A stretch of DNA of 64,000 nucleotides, taken from the NCBI GenBank assembly GCA_963835955.1, contig CAWIHZ010000023.1, positions 62,001 to 126,000 on the forward strand, read 5' to 3'. Under the pieces are notes generated by a model, which was given only the letters and a program-made list of their open reading frames with translations, was not told the DNA's origin and did not search any database. Below are positions 61,328 to 64,000 of the stretch, in pieces; position 1 is the first letter of the stretch, and the number at the start of each line of letters is the position of its first letter. The translations under genes were made by a program, and so were the position numbers. The DNA is from Roseiarcus sp963835955. GTDB taxonomy: Bacteria; Pseudomonadota; Alphaproteobacteria; Rhizobiales; Beijerinckiaceae.

Positions 61328-61687
61328 TTATTGTTCGTCCTTGACCTTGATGCCGGCTTCCTTGCGCATCTGCTTGATCAGGATGTCCATCGCGGTGATG
61401 ACTTTCTTCTCCGGATGGGCCTTGCAATAGACGATGACCCGATGCTCGAGCTCCTTGGCGCGGTCGACCTTCATTTTGCTGAAGTTCGCCAGGCCGTTGT
61501 ACCAGCCGCTGTACCAGACGGTCATGAAGTCGGCGTCTTCCTGGAAGGTGTTGGCGAGTTGGGCGCAGGTCAGCTTCTGGACGTCGATATTGCCGTTGGC
61601 GTCCTCATAGGTGTTCAATTCGACCTGGGCCTGCGCCGCGGCGGGCGCCAGCATCAAAATCCCCGCGATCAGTCCGAGCGTTTTCAT
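61328..61687 (-). CDS. HdeA/HdeB-family periplasmic protein, copy 2
   Basis: A 119-aa paralogue of the downstream gene. It has a signal peptide (MKTLGLIAGILMLAPAAAQA), then VQKLTCAQLANTFQEDADF, WYSGWYNG and VIVYCKAHPEKKVITAMD, with the same two Cys. The C-terminal tail is longer and charged. GGAGG lies 13 nt before ATG 61687. The two copies are 146 bp apart on the same strand and arose by tandem duplication. Confidence 0.87.
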   Translation of the reverse strand: MKTLGLIAGILMLAPAAAQAQVELNTYEDANGNIDVQKLTCAQLANTFQEDADFMTVWYSGWYNGLANFSKMKVDRAKELEHRVIVYCKAHPEKKVITAMDILIKQMRKEAGIKVKDEQ

Positions 61688-61862
61688 CCTTGGCGCCTCC
61701 GATTCCGTTGTCTTCCGGCTCCGCATAGACGAGTGTCGGCTGCGCCGCAACGGCAACCTGCAGGCGATCGGCGAAACCCACAGTTTTCCGCGACGCGTGG
61801 CGGGCGCGGTCCGCGGCGCTTGACGACGACTGTCACTCGGCGCTCTCGCGTAATGGTCGCCG

Positions 61863-62624
61863 CTATGCCCGAGACCGCCCTCTCTTCTCCGCAGGCCCGT
61901 GATCGAGCTCCGGGTAATGTCTGAAAATCCCCGACTCGCTGAAGCGCACGCGGCGGTCCGAGGCGAGATAGCGCGCGACGTTCGGGCGCTCGGCGACTTG
62001 GACCGCAAGGGCCCCAAGCGCCGGATAACGCTTCTCGGCGCCCGCGAACGCGCGCGGGAAGGCGTAGTTCAGTCCCGCCCAGACCTGGAACAGCGACAGA
62101 TCGACGGTGGTGAGGGCGTCGCCGACCGCGTGCGCCGGACCTGAGGGATTGTCGGTGAGCGCGCGCTCGAAATAGCCGAGGTATTTTGGCGCGCGATCGG
62201 CCAGGAAGACGGAAGAGCGCGCCTTGGCCTCGGTTCTCTGGTCCTCATAGTATCGCCCAGTCGAGATCGGGTGATGGGTATCGTGAACCTCGGCCACGAG
62301 GTCAGTGATGGTGAGCTGCAATCCGTGCGCATAGAGGCGCAAGACCTCGCCCTTGGGCGCGAGTCCGAGCTTGGGCGCGAGATGGTGAAGAATATTGGCC
62401 ACATGCGAGATGACGATCTCGCCATCGCGCAGGAAAGGCGGGGCGAAAGGCGTAAGCGGGCGGGCGCCGCCCTCGAGCATCGCCGTCAGCGCCCTGACGC
62501 CCCCGCCGTTCTTCGACGTCTCGCGCGCGACGTCGGTATAGGCCGCACCCGCCTCTTCGAGCGCGAGGCGGACAAACTCGCCCCGCCCCTGGATGCCCGG
62601 CCAATAATAGAGCTCATACGCCAT
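61863..62624 (-). CDS. Glutathione S-transferase family protein
   Basis: A 253-aa GST. The N-terminal thioredoxin-like domain begins YELYYWPGIQGRGEFVRLALEEAGA, as in sigma/alpha-like classes with an early Tyr. A helical C-terminal domain carries AVGDALTTVDLSLFQVWAGL. Substrate unknown. It is not related closely to the GST at 30.7 kb. Confidence 0.88.
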   Translation of the reverse strand: MAYELYYWPGIQGRGEFVRLALEEAGAAYTDVARETSKNGGGVRALTAMLEGGARPLTPFAPPFLRDGEIVISHVANILHHLAPKLGLAPKGEVLRLYAHGLQLTITDLVAEVHDTHHPISTGRYYEDQRTEAKARSSVFLADRAPKYLGYFERALTDNPSGPAHAVGDALTTVDLSLFQVWAGLNYAFPRAFAGAEKRYPALGALAVQVAERPNVARYLASDRRVRFSESGIFRHYPELDHGPAEKRGRSRA

Positions 62625-62677
62625 TCGTGTCTCCTTAAGTCCCCTCTCCCGCTTGCGGGGAGGAGGATGCTCACGTC

Positions 62678-63065
62678 TTAAGGCCGCATGCGGTCGGCGG
62701 CCTTGGCGTAGCGGCGGGCGTAATCAAGCAACTCGCCGTCGGTCGGATGGTCGCTCGAACTCGACCCCCTCGATATGAGTCATGATCGCGGGATGCCTGT
62801 CGGCGATGAATTTGGCGAACTCGTGCTTTTCGCCTCCCGGGCCGACAATGAGAATCGCGCCGGCGTCGGCGATCGCCTCCGCCGCCTTTTCGAAAAACGC
62901 GCGGTCTTCGGCGATCCGATGGCCGGTGCGCTTCTCGCCGTGGTGAATGTCCCTGACCGCGTGATCCGGGCGGATGACGGTCTTGTCGGCTTCCTCGACG
63001 TTGAAGTGAAAGATGCGCGCCTGTTTGTGATCGATCCACACGACGGCGTGAAAATGCCCGGGCAT
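62678..63065 (-). pseudogene. Frameshifted small conserved protein
   Basis: The first 105 or so codons (MPGHFHAVVWIDHKQARIF ... ILIVGPGGEKHEFAKFIADR) match a small proteobacterial family related to bacterial eRF1-like/host-attachment proteins. In frame it ends abruptly as RPSDRRRVA. Removing one base at 62758-62759 gives the expected tail DHPTDGELLDYARRYAKAAD and a stop at 62678, 128 aa in all. Real disruption or an indel error. Function unknown. Confidence 0.7.
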
Positions 63066-63173
63066 AACGATTTCCTTTCGAAAGTTGCGTTCACTCTCCG
63101 GCGGATCGCCGCTCGCGCAAGCGAACGCGGTCGTCGCCCGGTCCCGCCCTATCGCGCTCCGGGCGGCTGCGCT

Positions 63174-64000
63174 ATGAGGCGCGACATGGGCAAAAATGGC
63201 AAGCCGGTCGGCGGCTCCGGCGTGGCGACCGCGCCCGACAGGGTCGCCTTCTACGCCATCGGCGAGGATGAGGCGGGGATGCGGCTCGACCGCTGGTTCC
63301 GGCGCCGCTTTCCCGACCTTCCGCAGTCGCACCTGATGAAGATCGTGCGCAAGGGGGAGGTGAGGGTCGACGGCAAGCGCGCCGACGTCTCGACCCGGCT
63401 GGAGGCTGGTCAGAGCGTGCGGGCGCCGCCGCTGCGGCTCTCCGGCGGGGGGACGGCGCCGGCGGCCAGGCGCGCCAACCCGGAGGACCTCGAGGCGATA
63501 CGGGCGATGGTCCTATTCGAGGACCGCGACGTGATCGTGCTCAACAAGCCCCATGGCCTGGCGGTCCAGGGAGGATCGGGCACCACGCGCCATATCGACG
63601 GCATGCTGGAGGCGCTCGCCGGCCGGAACGGCGAGCGCCCGGTTCTGGTTCATCGTCTCGATCGCGACACCTCGGGCGTGCTGCTGGTCGCCAAGTCGCG
63701 AAAAGCTGCGGCCGATCTCGGCGAGGTCTTCCGCTCGCGTCGGGCGCGCAAGATCTATTGGGCGCTGGTCGAAGGCGTGCCTAAGCCCGCGCAGGGTCGG
63801 ATTTCGATGTTTCTCGCCAAGGGCGAGGGCATGGGCGAGGAACGAGCTAGGCGGCCGGGCAGGGCGGACATCGAGCGGATGCGGGTCGCCAGGCACGGAG
63901 ACCCGGAGGCCCAGCATTCGCTGACCTACTACGCCGTCGTTGACAAAGTCGCGCCGCGCCTGGCCTGGCTGTCGATGCGCCCGATCACCGGCCGCACCCA
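63174..64000 (+). CDS. RluC-family pseudouridine synthase (partial)
   Basis: The first about 275 codons; the gene runs off the window. An S4-type domain (MRLDRWFRRRF...SHLMKIVRKGEVRVDGKR) precedes the synthase domain with LFEDRDVIVLNKPHGLAVQGG and the catalytic Asp motif HRLDRDTSGVLLVAKS. It is likely RluC-like (23S rRNA), but RluD is not excluded. Start is ATG 63174 or ATG 63186. Confidence 0.9.
   Translation, partial: MRRDMGKNGKPVGGSGVATAPDRVAFYAIGEDEAGMRLDRWFRRRFPDLPQSHLMKIVRKGEVRVDGKRADVSTRLEAGQSVRAPPLRLSGGGTAPAARRANPEDLEAIRAMVLFEDRDVIVLNKPHGLAVQGGSGTTRHIDGMLEALAGRNGERPVLVHRLDRDTSGVLLVAKSRKAAADLGEVFRSRRARKIYWALVEGVPKPAQGRISMFLAKGEGMGEERARRPGRADIERMRVARHGDPEAQHSLTYYAVVDKVAPRLAWLSMRPITGRT

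Overview
The window is GC-rich, densely coded bacterial DNA. The gene content points to an alphaproteobacterium of the Rhizobiales (Hyphomicrobiales): LpxI-type lipid A synthesis, a fused IspDF, rpsB with a long C-terminal extension, and DUF4170, DUF3775, DUF992 and HdeA families. A stand-alone pqqA gene (25 aa) suggests a PQQ-dependent dehydrogenase and so perhaps a methylotroph or methanotroph (Beijerinckiaceae/Methylocystaceae-like). That placement is inference. I found no tRNA, rRNA or CRISPR array.

1-14 kb is core envelope biogenesis on the + strand: end of glmS, DUF3775, DUF502, then frr-uppS-cdsA-dxr-rseP-bamA-lpxD-fabZ-lpxA-lpxI-lpxB with many 4-bp start/stop overlaps, then a VIT-family metal transporter. 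14.5-17 kb carries, on the - strand, a membrane metallophosphoesterase and a PaaI-type thioesterase. 17-21.3 kb is a second LPS operon (CysQ-like phosphatase, DUF4170, DUF374 acyltransferase, waaA, lpxK). 21.3-28.5 kb holds two c-type cytochromes, a formylglycine-generating enzyme with its sulfatase, a frameshifted membrane protein, DUF202, a methyltransferase and DUF1622, with REP-like palindromes between them. 28.8-34 kb has a Lys-rich mini-protein, ispDF, a GST, a KirBac channel and an acyl-CoA carboxylase beta subunit.

34-39 kb is an accessory insert lying between the two carboxylase subunit genes. It contains an Mrr-type nuclease, two tandem PEP-CTERM proteins whose glycine-rich domain resembles the one in the animal receptor kinases ALK/LTK, a relic of a third copy, a sulfotransferase, a decayed small gene and a TTGGAT-repeat region. 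39-48.7 kb: carboxylase alpha subunit, patatin, DUF992, DUF883/holin-like pair, a prokaryotic ionotropic glutamate-receptor homologue with an unusual pore loop, a 3'-truncated ISAzo13-type transposase, a beta-hydroxyacid dehydrogenase and gltA with an operator-like dyad over its promoter.

48.7-64 kb: an ABC ATPase and fused double permease without a binding protein, pqqA, rpsB-tsf-pyrH (about 50 kb from frr, its usual neighbour), a double-HTH GntR regulator divergent from a sugar ABC transporter whose binding-protein gene is frameshifted, a truncated IS110 element, two HdeA-like periplasmic proteins, a GST, a frameshifted small gene and the start of an RluC-family pseudouridine synthase. Three genes (24.3, 59.4 and 62.8 kb) are each broken by what looks like one extra base. 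That is either real decay or residual indel error in the assembly.
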